DNA of 64,000 nt from positions 22,300-86,299 of the forward strand of contig CAKRNE010000009.1 in the NCBI GenBank assembly GCA_934365945.1. Reading direction: 5' to 3'. Numbering within the stretch: position 1 is the first letter of the stretch; each line of letters begins with the position of its first letter. The notes beneath the pieces were generated by a model, which worked only from the letters and a program-made list of their open reading frames with translations, made no database searches and was not told the DNA's origin. Origin of the DNA: an uncultured Agathobacter sp. (GTDB lineage Bacteria; Bacillota; Clostridia; Lachnospirales; Lachnospiraceae). This document shows, one piece after another, positions 51,420-60,016 of the stretch. The position numbers and the translations under genes were made by a program.

Positions 51420-52679
51420 TTATTCGGCATCCGCGCTGCCACTTGAAGTATCAGGCGCTGCACTGCCATCCTCAAATGTCACATTTGCTTTCTCTGTGAC
51501 TGTATCGATAGCCTTGTTTACAAGGTACTGGTTCTTAAGGTATGCCTTTCCCTCATCCTTGTGTCCGCTTCCAAAATACTTGTATACCTCAGAAGCCTTG
51601 CTGAACTGGCCATTGCTGGCTGATACGATATAATCCACATAGCTGTTGAAGGTATCATCATCCATCTTGATATTTTCCTTCTCAGCAATAAGCCCAAAGA
51701 TGAACTCTGTCTTTATCTGGTCTGTCAGATTCGCCTTCCACTTCTCTGTGGCCTGATCCACTGTCATGTTGTAGTTGGACTTTAAATATTTCTTAAGTGT
51801 CTGGCCATCCTTGACATTTTCCTTGGTAAATGAAGCAATATACTCATTGAGTCTGGCCTGTAGATACTCATCAGGAATCTCAACTGTGCTGTTTTCAATC
51901 ATGTAGCTCTTTATCTTGTCCACCTCAGCGCTGTAGAGCTGCTGCTTCAAATCCTTCTCAATCTGTGTGGTAAGCTGGGCATTTGTTGTCACTCCGGCCT
52001 TTCCAAACACTGTGTTGACCTGCTCATCTGTCATGTCTGCAAGTGCAACAGGGTCTGCTGAGTAAATGCCCTTTACTGTATACTCAAATGTAACTGTCTG
52101 TCCGTTTAAGTCGTCGTTGCCATAATCCTCAGGGAATGTCACATCACCCTTAACTTTGTCACCAACCTTGGCTCCGATTATAGGCTTTGTAAATCCATCA
52201 ATAAATGATGAACCGCCGACCTGACTGTTGTTTGTCACATCAAGCATCACATCTGTGGCTGAACCACCGTCAAATGCTGTGCCATCCTTGTATCCGGTGT
52301 AGTCAACCTTTACATAATCACCATCTGCAACTGTGTCACGGTCTGTAACCTGCTTGTACGCATCTGCGCCGTACGACTGAAGCACATTGGTCAGATATGT
52401 CTGCTTTGCCGTGTCGTTTATCTCATAATCGTTTGAGACTGTGATTGCAACACCTGAATAGTCTGCAAGCTTTGTAACCTGCTTTGCGTAGTCTATGTCA
52501 AACTGACCACTTCGCATTGTCTCGCTGCCTGCCTCTGTACCTGACTCTGTTGCACTCTTTGAGCCACCCTTTTTACTCTTGCCGCTTATCACAACAGCAA
52601 GCGCAATAATTGCCACGATAAGTGCAATCACAATCACTGCTATGACTGCCTTCTTACCTGTATTCTTTTTCTCACTCAT
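51420..52679 (-). CDS. Membrane-anchored FKBP/trigger-factor-like peptidyl-prolyl isomerase
   Basis: A 419-residue protein with a single N-terminal membrane helix (residues about 10-32) and a Ser/Gly/Thr-rich linker. An FKBP domain follows (DYVKVDYTGYKDGTAFDGGSATDVMLDV...IDGFTKPIIGAKVGDKVKGDVTFPEDYG), then a helical region resembling the trigger-factor C-terminal chaperone domain. It would face outward and help fold exported proteins, a role like PrsA. This differs from cytoplasmic trigger factor, which has no anchor. The C-terminus is Ser/Asp/Ala-rich. AGGAGG precedes the ATG. It lies between the galactanase fusion and asnS. Confidence 0.9.
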   Translation of the reverse strand: MSEKKNTGKKAVIAVIVIALIVAIIALAVVISGKSKKGGSKSATESGTEAGSETMRSGQFDIDYAKQVTKLADYSGVAITVSNDYEINDTAKQTYLTNVLQSYGADAYKQVTDRDTVADGDYVKVDYTGYKDGTAFDGGSATDVMLDVTNNSQVGGSSFIDGFTKPIIGAKVGDKVKGDVTFPEDYGNDDLNGQTVTFEYTVKGIYSADPVALADMTDEQVNTVFGKAGVTTNAQLTTQIEKDLKQQLYSAEVDKIKSYMIENSTVEIPDEYLQARLNEYIASFTKENVKDGQTLKKYLKSNYNMTVDQATEKWKANLTDQIKTEFIFGLIAEKENIKMDDDTFNSYVDYIVSASNGQFSKASEVYKYFGSGHKDEGKAYLKNQYLVNKAIDTVTEKANVTFEDGSAAPDTSSGSADAE

Positions 52680-52778
52680 TGGAATCCTCCTGAAATGTTT
52701 GATTATTTATATATAATGCCCTGCCGGCAAAAACGCGTCCACAAAACACCATACCTGTCTACAATATCACATATCAGG

Positions 52779-55700
52779 TTAAATTACAACGAGTGAAAAT
52801 CTCTTTATCTTTGCAAACACCGGTGGTGTATGCATCTTTAGTCCCACTGTCACCTTTGAATTTTTCTTTATTTCAATATTATCAACCACATGCGTCACAA
52901 ACCTGATATCTGCAGGGAAAATTTCCTCGCTATATGTATGGACACCGTTTTCATCCGAAACTGTCACAAAAAGCGATACTTCAACACCTGTAGTGTTTGT
53001 GCCTCTGTAATCCACTGCTGCCATATATTTTCCTGTCTGTGCAATATCTACAGTCTGGCTGATAATAAAGTCAAAGTTGGCATCAGATGAAATAAATAAC
53101 CCCTCCTCTGTTTTATTATACTTTACCTCAGACGAGGATGTATCTATCTGCCATTCATCACATCCGTTTGCAAAATCCGAATTGGACAGCAGATTGTTAC
53201 CTTTTTCCAGAATCTGTGATATCCTCCTGTCTTCCTCTGATTCCTCAAATTCATAAAGCGATTCAAGACATTTATCAAGATCCTCTATCGGAAGCTTTTT
53301 GGGATCAAAATCCCTGAATGCCTCCCAGCCGCACAATGCTCTGCCGTCTGTATCAAACATGCCCATATTTGCAAACCAGCTTCCAAAGTCGCAATCCGGC
53401 ACACCGACCGGCTCCCAGTAATAAACTCCGGTCTTTCCGGTGGCCTTTGAGGCTTCTGCCGCAATCTGCAGCATTATCTCAAGAGCTTTTTTCTGCTCCT
53501 CTTTTCCGGCTTTAAGCCCTGCACTCTCCATGAGCTCCGCCGAAATATGCTCACCTTCACAATGTCTCCACGGATAAGCTGTCTCCACAATGTATACAGG
53601 CAGCTCATATGTCTGTATCAGCCTGCTCATCGTGTACTTCAAATCCATGTATGTACCATGCCAGAATGGATAATACGAAATACCTATCGCATCAATTGGC
53701 TGCATTCCTGCCTCAAACATAGCATCAAACCACAGCTTTAAGCAGTCAAACCTGCCACCCTGGTCCAAATGTATCATCACCTGTGCTTCCGGAAGCAGCT
53801 CCCTTGTGGCGCGTATTCCCTCATTCACAAGCTCTGCCAGATTTTCAAAATTCGGCACTGCCCCATCCGGAAACAGCATTCCGCTCCTTATCTCATTTCC
53901 AATCTGTACCATATCCGGAGCACAATCCATGATTTTTAACCTGTAAAGCACATCATGGGTATACTTGTATACAGCAGCTTTAAGCTCCTCAAAGCTAAGC
54001 TCATTCCATGCCTTCGGCTTATTCTGCTGTCCCGGGTCAGCCCAATAATCCGAATAGTGGAAGTCCAGCATGAAATTCATATTATATTTTTTTATTACAT
54101 GAGCCATCTCAAGAACATATGCCAGACTGCAATATCCGCCGGACTCCGGCACATTTCCCGGCTCATTCCATATGCGAAGCCTTACCGAGTCTATGTTATT
54201 GGCCTTTAACAGTTCAAATACTCTGTTTTCATTACCGTCTTTATCCTTTATATGGATTCCATTATCTACAAGCTGTGGGATTGATGAAATATCTACACCC
54301 TTTAAAAAGCTGCTCTTTCTTTCCTTTTTGTGCTGCTGCTTAAAGCTGTACATCTGCTTGTCTGCGATGACAAGATAATCATCAAAGCTCTTTCCGCTGC
54401 CGGGCTTTGTGTAGATAATGCCGTGGCTGATGTACATATTGTGCTGCTCCATAATATTGTATACACGCTCAATATACTTCTCTGTGAGTATATGATTATC
54501 TCCCGGAATAAATACGATAAATTCATCACCGCCAAATCTGTATACCGTGCTGCCTGAAGGCTTTTGCTCATCGAGCACCCCGGCTACGGTTCTAAGCAGA
54601 TTGTCTCCATACTTGTGTCCGTAAGTATCATTGATATCCTTAAAATCATCAACATCCAAAAAGACTATCGTACAGCCGACATTATTTGCTGCAAGACGGT
54701 CAAACTGTGGAATAACCATCTCATTGCAGGCTACACGATTGTAGAGTCCTGTGAGCGCATCACGATTGTAGAGATTTTTGAGCTCTTCATTTGTGTTCTC
54801 AAGCACCTTCTGCTTGAAAAGGTTCTCAAGCTTTTTTATAAGAGCAGACTGAATATCAAACTGCTCCGGATGATCGTATAAGAACTCGGGATTCCTGAGT
54901 ATCACATATCCCACTATATCATCCCTGAAATGCAGAGAACAATGCATAAAGCAGGTATTTTCCCCGGCACTCTCCATATATTGCATAAGCTCCTGTACGC
55001 TTTGAAATTCAAGACGACCGCTTTCCTTGTCCTCTGCAAACAATACCACTTCATCATCAGCATCATAGCCTTTTTTTCTGAAATGCGCATTCGTACTCGC
55101 CTCTGAAAGGTCACGTACCACAACAGCGTAAACTCCATCACACTTCATAGTCTGGATATAGTCTGAATATTTCTTGAACAGATCATAGAAATCATTGCAT
55201 TCCTCAAGCTCATTCTGGAGGATCATTACTGCATCCTCCTCCTGCTCCTTTGTCACCGAGCTCTTGACTATTTCCTTTATATAATTGCGATAATCCACCC
55301 TGCTGTTATTAGGGCATCCGCAGCTCTCCGCCGGAATAAACTCGGAATCAAGGAACTTGTCTGCGGCCTTACCTGTGCCATTCCAAAGCTCCTTTAATAT
55401 TTCAAGAGCCTTCCTTCCTATATTGCCCCTGTTGTGATCGACAGTGGTAATCTGTGGATTAAAATATGCTGCCTTGTCCAGGTTGTCAAAGCCTGTTACC
55501 TTAAAATCCTGTGGCACTCTGTAGCCCAACGCTTCTGCAGTCGCACATATCCCAGCCGCTATATTGTCATTTGCACACACAAACACATCCGGAAGCTGTC
55601 TTTTTTTCTCATGCCACTCACTCATGTATCTGACACCTGTCTGATAGTCAAACTCACCAAACATGTACATATCCTCAGTAAGCGGTATCCCATAACAGCA

Positions 55701-56171
55701 TAGTGCTTCCTTAAAAGCCTCAAAACGCACCCTGTTCTCATAATTATATGCCGGACCTCCTGCAAACACATAGCTTCTGCAGTTGTGTTCGTAATACATA
55801 TGATCCATCACCTTGCGCAACAGCTTTTTATTGTCATTGCCAACATAGTAGAAACCATCCATTTGATATCCAATGCTCACAACAGGTACTTTTACCTTTG
55901 AAAGCATTTTGAGCATCCGATGTATCTGGCTCAGATCTGTCGTATTTGTGCAATCAAAAATAACACCATCAAAGCTGTTTAAATCAGGCAGATCATACAG
56001 CGCATACTCACCGCTGTTAAACTTTGGATCATGACTCCATGTACCATTCGTGCTGTAAAAATACAGACACAAATCAAGTCCCAGCTCTTTTGAGCCTCCC
56101 ATGATACCCTCAATCCAAGAATATGTTACATATCTTCTCCAGCCGTCTGCCAGAAGAGCTATCTTCTTCAT
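52779..56171 (-). CDS. Fusion: LacI-type sugar sensor, GGDEF domain and GH53 endo-galactanase
   Basis: An 1130-residue protein with no signal peptide or membrane helix. Residues 1-285 form a periplasmic-binding-like domain of the LacI/GalR type without a DNA-binding head (FVCANDNIAAGICATAEALGY, KVTGFDNLDKAAYFNPQITTV). A linker of about 190 residues follows. Residues 465-615 are a GGDEF domain with the motif intact (RFGGDEF, 545-551), so cyclic di-GMP synthesis is possible. Residues 622-955 match GH53 endo-beta-1,4-galactanase: KGVDISSIPQ, HYSDYWADPGQQNKP (705-719), acid/base Glu760 in QIGNEIRSG and nucleophile Glu863 in IVETAYPW. Residues 995-1130 are beta-rich and CBM-like. A sensor plus GGDEF is common in Lachnospiraceae; adding a GH53 enzyme is, to my knowledge, unusual. 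Confidence 0.9.
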   Translation of the reverse strand: MKKIALLADGWRRYVTYSWIEGIMGGSKELGLDLCLYFYSTNGTWSHDPKFNSGEYALYDLPDLNSFDGVIFDCTNTTDLSQIHRMLKMLSKVKVPVVSIGYQMDGFYYVGNDNKKLLRKVMDHMYYEHNCRSYVFAGGPAYNYENRVRFEAFKEALCCYGIPLTEDMYMFGEFDYQTGVRYMSEWHEKKRQLPDVFVCANDNIAAGICATAEALGYRVPQDFKVTGFDNLDKAAYFNPQITTVDHNRGNIGRKALEILKELWNGTGKAADKFLDSEFIPAESCGCPNNSRVDYRNYIKEIVKSSVTKEQEEDAVMILQNELEECNDFYDLFKKYSDYIQTMKCDGVYAVVVRDLSEASTNAHFRKKGYDADDEVVLFAEDKESGRLEFQSVQELMQYMESAGENTCFMHCSLHFRDDIVGYVILRNPEFLYDHPEQFDIQSALIKKLENLFKQKVLENTNEELKNLYNRDALTGLYNRVACNEMVIPQFDRLAANNVGCTIVFLDVDDFKDINDTYGHKYGDNLLRTVAGVLDEQKPSGSTVYRFGGDEFIVFIPGDNHILTEKYIERVYNIMEQHNMYISHGIIYTKPGSGKSFDDYLVIADKQMYSFKQQHKKERKSSFLKGVDISSIPQLVDNGIHIKDKDGNENRVFELLKANNIDSVRLRIWNEPGNVPESGGYCSLAYVLEMAHVIKKYNMNFMLDFHYSDYWADPGQQNKPKAWNELSFEELKAAVYKYTHDVLYRLKIMDCAPDMVQIGNEIRSGMLFPDGAVPNFENLAELVNEGIRATRELLPEAQVMIHLDQGGRFDCLKLWFDAMFEAGMQPIDAIGISYYPFWHGTYMDLKYTMSRLIQTYELPVYIVETAYPWRHCEGEHISAELMESAGLKAGKEEQKKALEIMLQIAAEASKATGKTGVYYWEPVGVPDCDFGSWFANMGMFDTDGRALCGWEAFRDFDPKKLPIEDLDKCLESLYEFEESEEDRRISQILEKGNNLLSNSDFANGCDEWQIDTSSSEVKYNKTEEGLFISSDANFDFIISQTVDIAQTGKYMAAVDYRGTNTTGVEVSLFVTVSDENGVHTYSEEIFPADIRFVTHVVDNIEIKKNSKVTVGLKMHTPPVFAKIKRFSLVVI

Positions 56172-56212
56172 CTATAAATATACCCCTTTATGTCTTCTAA
56201 TATAGATCTTTG

Positions 56213-56231
56213 TAACTATTCAGAATAGTTA
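56213..56231. repeat. Perfect 19-bp palindrome upstream of the GH53 fusion gene
   Basis: TAACTATTCAGAATAGTTA is a perfect palindrome about 42-60 bases before the fusion gene ATG and downstream of its likely promoter. Half-copies of the same motif occur at 57474-57485 and 57519-57530. Confidence 0.85.
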
Positions 56232-56251
56232 TCTTTTAAAAATATAGTTCT

Positions 56252-56281
56252 ATTATACTACGATTTCACCTATTCTTGCAA
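56252..56281 (-). promoter_or_regulatory. Probable promoter of the GH53 fusion gene
   Basis: Minus strand: TTGCAA (56281-56276), an 18-base spacer, TATAAT (56257-56252). The palindrome 56213-56231 lies about 20 bases downstream of the expected start point. Confidence 0.6.
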
Positions 56282-56287
56282 TAAAGA

Positions 56288-56330
56288 TTGATTTTTTTTA
56301 GCTTATTTGATAAAATTGATTTAAATAAGC
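56288..56330 (+). promoter_or_regulatory. Promoter and hairpin of the plus-strand gene at 56353
   Basis: TTGATT (56288-56293), a 17-base spacer, TAAAAT (56311-56316). The perfect inverted repeat GCTTATTT/AAATAAGC (56301-56308 and 56323-56330) brackets the -10 box. Confidence 0.6.
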
Positions 56331-56352
56331 AAATTTTTAGGAGGGATACGTT

Positions 56353-56886
56353 TTGAATCCAGCATTAATCGTACTTATTGTTATCGCAGTAGTGCTTGTG
56401 GTAGCATTTATAGTATTAACAATCCTCGGTAAAAAAGCACAGAAAAGAAAGGAAGAGCAGGACGAGCAGATAGCTGCTGCATCACAGACTGTCAACATGC
56501 TAATCATTGACAAAAAGCGTATGAAGCTAAAGGATGCCGGTCTCCCACAGCAGATTATTGAGCAGACACCAAAGCTTATGCGCCGCTCAAAGCTGCCTGT
56601 AGTCAAGGCCAAGGTCGGACCAAGAGTCATGACTCTTATCGCAGACGAGCAGATCTTCGATGAGATTCCTTTAAAGAAAGAGGTTAAGGCTTCTGTCAGC
56701 GGTATCTACATCACAGCAGTCCGCGGTATCAGAGGACCTCTTGAGAAGCCTAAGAAGAAGAAAGGCTTCCGTGCAAGAATGGCAGAAAACTACAGCAAGG
56801 CCAACGAACAGCTCAAGGCTGAGGAGGCTGCAAAGGCTGAAAGAAAAGCTGCTAAAGAGGCTGCTAAAAAAGCAAAAAAGAAATAA
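56353..56886 (+). CDS. Small membrane-anchored basic protein, conserved hypothetical
   Basis: A 177-residue protein with one N-terminal membrane helix (LIVLIVIAVVLVVAFIVLTIL), a compact central domain (about residues 45-135) and a Lys/Ala/Glu-rich tail. The middle contains MLIIDKKRMKLKDAGLPQQI, which I recall from Lachnospiraceae proteins without assigned role. The start is TTG at 56353 with AGGAGGGATACG just before it; no ATG is better placed. It is one of the few plus-strand genes and has its own promoter and terminator. Confidence 0.8.
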   Translation: MNPALIVLIVIAVVLVVAFIVLTILGKKAQKRKEEQDEQIAAASQTVNMLIIDKKRMKLKDAGLPQQIIEQTPKLMRRSKLPVVKAKVGPRVMTLIADEQIFDEIPLKKEVKASVSGIYITAVRGIRGPLEKPKKKKGFRARMAENYSKANEQLKAEEAAKAERKAAKEAAKKAKKK

Positions 56887-56913
56887 TATCATGATTTAAT
56901 TTTCATGTACATA

Positions 56914-56960
56914 AACAGAGCATGTGGGATGGCTTTCATCCTCACATGCTCTGTTTTTTA
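56914..56960 (+). terminator. Terminator after the 56353 gene
   Basis: AACAGAGCATGTG (56914-56926) pairs perfectly with CACATGCTCTGTT (56943-56955) and is followed by TTTT. It may also serve the convergent gene at 56992. Confidence 0.9.
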
Positions 56961-56991
56961 TATGCTTTATCCATATATGTGCCGCAGACTT

Positions 56992-57435
56992 TTATGCAAT
57001 TTTGACTGCTGCGCCTTTTTTCTTCACTGCTATATTGATGTGACAGTCGCCTACAAATTCATAGTTGACATCAAGTGCATACTTTACCTCTGCTCTTATC
57101 TCGTCCTCGGTCTCCTTTACATCTATGCTTGTGGCATCGATACCTATCTGGATACTTCCAAACGGTGTATAATAATATGTCAGGTTTTTCTTTCCCTTCT
57201 CAAATATCATATGTACGCTCATCGGTCCCTTGCGAGTGAACTCAAGATAATTTTCATTAAACTTAAGCATATTTTTGAGTGTCTGTGTCTCACCCTCCAT
57301 TATCTCCTCGAAAAGCACATAGTGCTTGTTATTTCTTATATAATACTCTCCCGGAGCTATCACCTCTACTGCATCTGACTGCTGATCCGGTGCGAGCTGC
57401 AGACCCTTTAATGATACTACTACATCCTTTGTCAT
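56992..57435 (-). CDS. DUF1934 domain protein
   Basis: A 147-residue calycin-like beta-barrel protein of the DUF1934 family (YwiB-like), with a typical pattern of glycine turns and a central PGEYYIRNNKHYVLFEE. The function is unknown in all members I know. AAGGAGAAAGAA lies before the ATG at 57435 (MTKDVVVSL), so the longer frame to 57507 is not used; that extension also overlaps an inverted repeat. Confidence 0.86.
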   Translation of the reverse strand: MTKDVVVSLKGLQLAPDQQSDAVEVIAPGEYYIRNNKHYVLFEEIMEGETQTLKNMLKFNENYLEFTRKGPMSVHMIFEKGKKNLTYYYTPFGSIQIGIDATSIDVKETEDEIRAEVKYALDVNYEFVGDCHINIAVKKKGAAVKIA

Positions 57436-57473
57436 TTCTTTCTCCTTATCCTCTTGCACATTTAAATTAATTC

Positions 57474-57530
57474 GTAACTGTTCAGTACCTTCACAGTTGT
57501 AAGCCACATATTTCTTTTCTGAATAGTTAC
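57474..57530. repeat. Inverted repeat related to the 56213 palindrome
   Basis: GTAACTGTTCAG (57474-57485) and CTGAATAGTTAC (57519-57530) form a 12-bp stem with one G-T, spaced by 33 bases. The sequence matches the arms of the palindrome at 56213. It lies upstream of the DUF1934 gene. Confidence 0.7.
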
Positions 57531-57607
57531 ATCAATTCACTCTTTAATAATTTGTCATTACATATTTTCTTTTAATATATTTTTTCAGCATGAATATACT
57601 AACTGTT

Positions 57608-58243
57608 TTATCTGAAAATATCAAGGATTTTTAGTTTTATTTCATATTTTCCGCTGTCAAACACGCTCTCATACTCATCCGGTGTGAGCACCTCCTTAAG
57701 ATTTTCCTTTGCATCATCATCCACCACCTCATACACACTGCCCCTGAAGCACATGTTGGGATACAGCACGCACCACCAGTTATGACCTGCTCCATCACCC
57801 AGTGTTATTTCAAGCGCCTCATAATTTCCTGCCGGAAATGTATAGTCCCCATACGTCTTTTCCGGGAAATCGGTGTGTGTAAGCTCTGCCGATGCGCCAT
57901 ATGTAAAGCCGTTTGTTTTAAGCGTCTCCTTTGATACCGCTATTATTTCGTCCATATGGTCATTTACGGTGGCTCTGGTTTCTTCGATATTTTCGCACTC
58001 CAGCAGATATGGCTCTATGTAAGCCCCTACCGCATCGCGCACCTGCTTTTTCACATTCTGGTCTGCTTCACTGTCGCTGTTTGCCAGCACGTGGAAACGC
58101 AGGATTTTGTCGGCGATGGATTTTTGCATGTCGGATGTACACGCTGTACTGTTTGTGCTTATCGCAGGTGCATGATTTTTTGCAGCCATTACTGCCGCAA
58201 GAGATATTATTGCTATGATTGTTATTATTATTCTCTTTCTCAT
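57608..58243 (-). CDS. spoIIR: Stage II sporulation protein R
   Basis: A 211-residue secreted signalling protein made in the forespore, which triggers processing of pro-sigma-E in the mother cell through SpoIIGA. It has an N-terminal membrane/signal segment (IIITIIAIISLAAVMAA), then the family core KILRFHVLANSDSEADQNVKKQVRDAV, and GHNWWCVLYPNMCF. It lacks a visible ribosome site, and a sigma-F-like promoter ends only a few bases before the ATG (see 58251-58279). It lies 51 bases after the germination gene on the same strand. Confidence 0.95.
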   Translation of the reverse strand: MRKRIIITIIAIISLAAVMAAKNHAPAISTNSTACTSDMQKSIADKILRFHVLANSDSEADQNVKKQVRDAVGAYIEPYLLECENIEETRATVNDHMDEIIAVSKETLKTNGFTYGASAELTHTDFPEKTYGDYTFPAGNYEALEITLGDGAGHNWWCVLYPNMCFRGSVYEVVDDDAKENLKEVLTPDEYESVFDSGKYEIKLKILDIFR

Positions 58244-58250
58244 GTAAACA

Positions 58251-58279
58251 AGTATTGCCTTATTTGAAGAGCTTATTCA
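58251..58279 (-). promoter_or_regulatory. Sigma-F-like promoter of spoIIR
   Basis: Minus strand: TGAATA (58279-58274), a 14-base spacer, GGCAATACT (58259-58251). Both boxes fit the forespore sigma-F pattern as I recall it from Bacillus (WGHATA and GGNNANANT). The -10 ends 8 bases before the ATG, so the message would be leaderless or nearly so. Confidence 0.6.
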
Positions 58280-58294
58280 TCCTTTTTGAAATTT

Positions 58295-60016
58295 TTACCA
58301 TGCTCCATGAATTTCATTCGTATAGTCATCCAATAAGGTACCAAGTGTAATTATCGGTTCACCATCCTCATGATTCTCCTTATTCATCTTCTGCTCATAA
58401 TAATCACCCATGTTATCAAAGATATCGTTTATATCATCTGCTATGCACACGTATGTGTTCCTCGGAAATTTTTTGGATGTCTTGCAGTATTCCATGAAGC
58501 TTGCATAAGCTGCTTTATCATTTCTAAGCGTTTTTCCTATTAATATCACCTTCAGATGATTGGTATCGGCTTTTTGTGGCAGCCGCTCCTCGAAGCTGTC
58601 CACGGCTGTTTTGATATCATCGGCATATTCAGGCTCATAGGATTTGTCCATGTTATAGTAGAACTCTATATATCCGCTATTTTCATTTGCCAAATCATCT
58701 CTGTGGCTAACATATGCTTTGTAATCAGTTACTTCTTTATCGGTTATTTCGTCAGTATCTACAGCTACAACATCCACCGCAGCAAGTGTCGGAAAGCAAC
58801 GCTCCTCAAGCTCCACTGCACTACAGCCGGTGAGCATGAGACCTATCGTCAGCACTACTATGACCGGTATAGCTATGCACATTAAAAATCCAAGATATTT
58901 TTTCACGATTTCATCTCCACTTTCAAGAATATATGCTAAGGTCACTGTGACTGCTATGGCAAATATGATGCACCAGCTTCTCATACTGCTATTTCCTTCG
59001 TCATGGCTTTTCTGTCTGTCACAGTTTAATTGCTTATTTTTACAGGAGTGTTTGCTTTTATTAAATGTAAATATAACTTTTGTCGTATTTTTAGCAAAAT
59101 TCTCACATCTTAAAACCGCATAATAAAGGCTCATATTGAGCACTGAAAACAGCGTGAAAAACCACACCGAAAGCATCAGTGCATCTGCCCTCTTAAAGAA
59201 GCTTCCCTTTATCTGCACATCACTCATCAGTACGACAGCCGGAAACTCTATTTCCGACAGTGAATATTTTCCGAAGCTCCCAAGCAATACTGCATACAAT
59301 AAAAAAAGAATGCCTGCATATGTGAGTATTGCTTTACTCACACTCCATCGTATCTGTGAGACACTGCGCTCCCTTACAAACAATATATTGAACACGGAAA
59401 TGGATGCTGCAAACACATAGTATGCGCCCGCAAATATATCCGCTATGCCAAAGTCCACACCGACTCTGTCCTTAATCATCAGATAGTCAAATCTCACATC
59501 CGATATCGCAAACAAAAGCATAGCAGCAAGCGGTATCAGCACAAAGAAAAATACTACCTCGTATACTCTGGCCCGGCACTCCACTCCGCCACTTAGCGCA
59601 TAAGCGCACACTGCCATTATCACAAGAAGTACAACTGTAAATGACTCATCCGGTATAAGGCTGTCACGTATCAGCTTTACAAATATCCATGCAAGAAATG
59701 CGGCCTGTGACAGCTCGTATATCGCAATAATTAAATCATAAATTAATATTTTCGCATATTTTGTTTTATCAAAGCTTCTGTCATATATCGTTTTCCTGCG
59801 TTCACGTACATCGCTTACTATCCACATAAACAGCCATGCCATGAAAACACCGAGTGCGATTGAGATAAAACCATACTTTCCAAGCTTCGCCAGATTGTTT
59901 GGAAGCACCAGTGTGCCGACTCCAAGCAGATTAAAGACGTATAGTCTGTATAGCTGGCGGGGCGATATGCTTTCGTTTTGTGCAAATGTATCTCTTTTAC
60001 TCATATTTTTAGTCAT
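58295..60016 (-). CDS. Spore germination permease fused to a GerAC-like segment
   Basis: A 573-residue protein. Residues 1-400 are a GerAB-type member of the APC superfamily with about ten helices (ISPRQLYRLYVFNLLGVGTLVLPNNLAKLGKYGF at the start). After the last helix comes LMLTGCSAVELEERCFPTLAAVDV, which looks like the lipobox and N-terminus of a GerAC lipoprotein, followed by about 155 residues (less than half of a normal GerAC). No separate gerAC gene lies in the cluster. So the B and C subunits appear joined and C shortened. It starts 8 bases inside the gerAA gene and acts in the spore inner membrane as part of a germinant receptor. AAAGGAAATAAGT precedes the ATG. Confidence 0.84.
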   Translation of the reverse strand: MTKNMSKRDTFAQNESISPRQLYRLYVFNLLGVGTLVLPNNLAKLGKYGFISIALGVFMAWLFMWIVSDVRERRKTIYDRSFDKTKYAKILIYDLIIAIYELSQAAFLAWIFVKLIRDSLIPDESFTVVLLVIMAVCAYALSGGVECRARVYEVVFFFVLIPLAAMLLFAISDVRFDYLMIKDRVGVDFGIADIFAGAYYVFAASISVFNILFVRERSVSQIRWSVSKAILTYAGILFLLYAVLLGSFGKYSLSEIEFPAVVLMSDVQIKGSFFKRADALMLSVWFFTLFSVLNMSLYYAVLRCENFAKNTTKVIFTFNKSKHSCKNKQLNCDRQKSHDEGNSSMRSWCIIFAIAVTVTLAYILESGDEIVKKYLGFLMCIAIPVIVVLTIGLMLTGCSAVELEERCFPTLAAVDVVAVDTDEITDKEVTDYKAYVSHRDDLANENSGYIEFYYNMDKSYEPEYADDIKTAVDSFEERLPQKADTNHLKVILIGKTLRNDKAAYASFMEYCKTSKKFPRNTYVCIADDINDIFDNMGDYYEQKMNKENHEDGEPIITLGTLLDDYTNEIHGAW

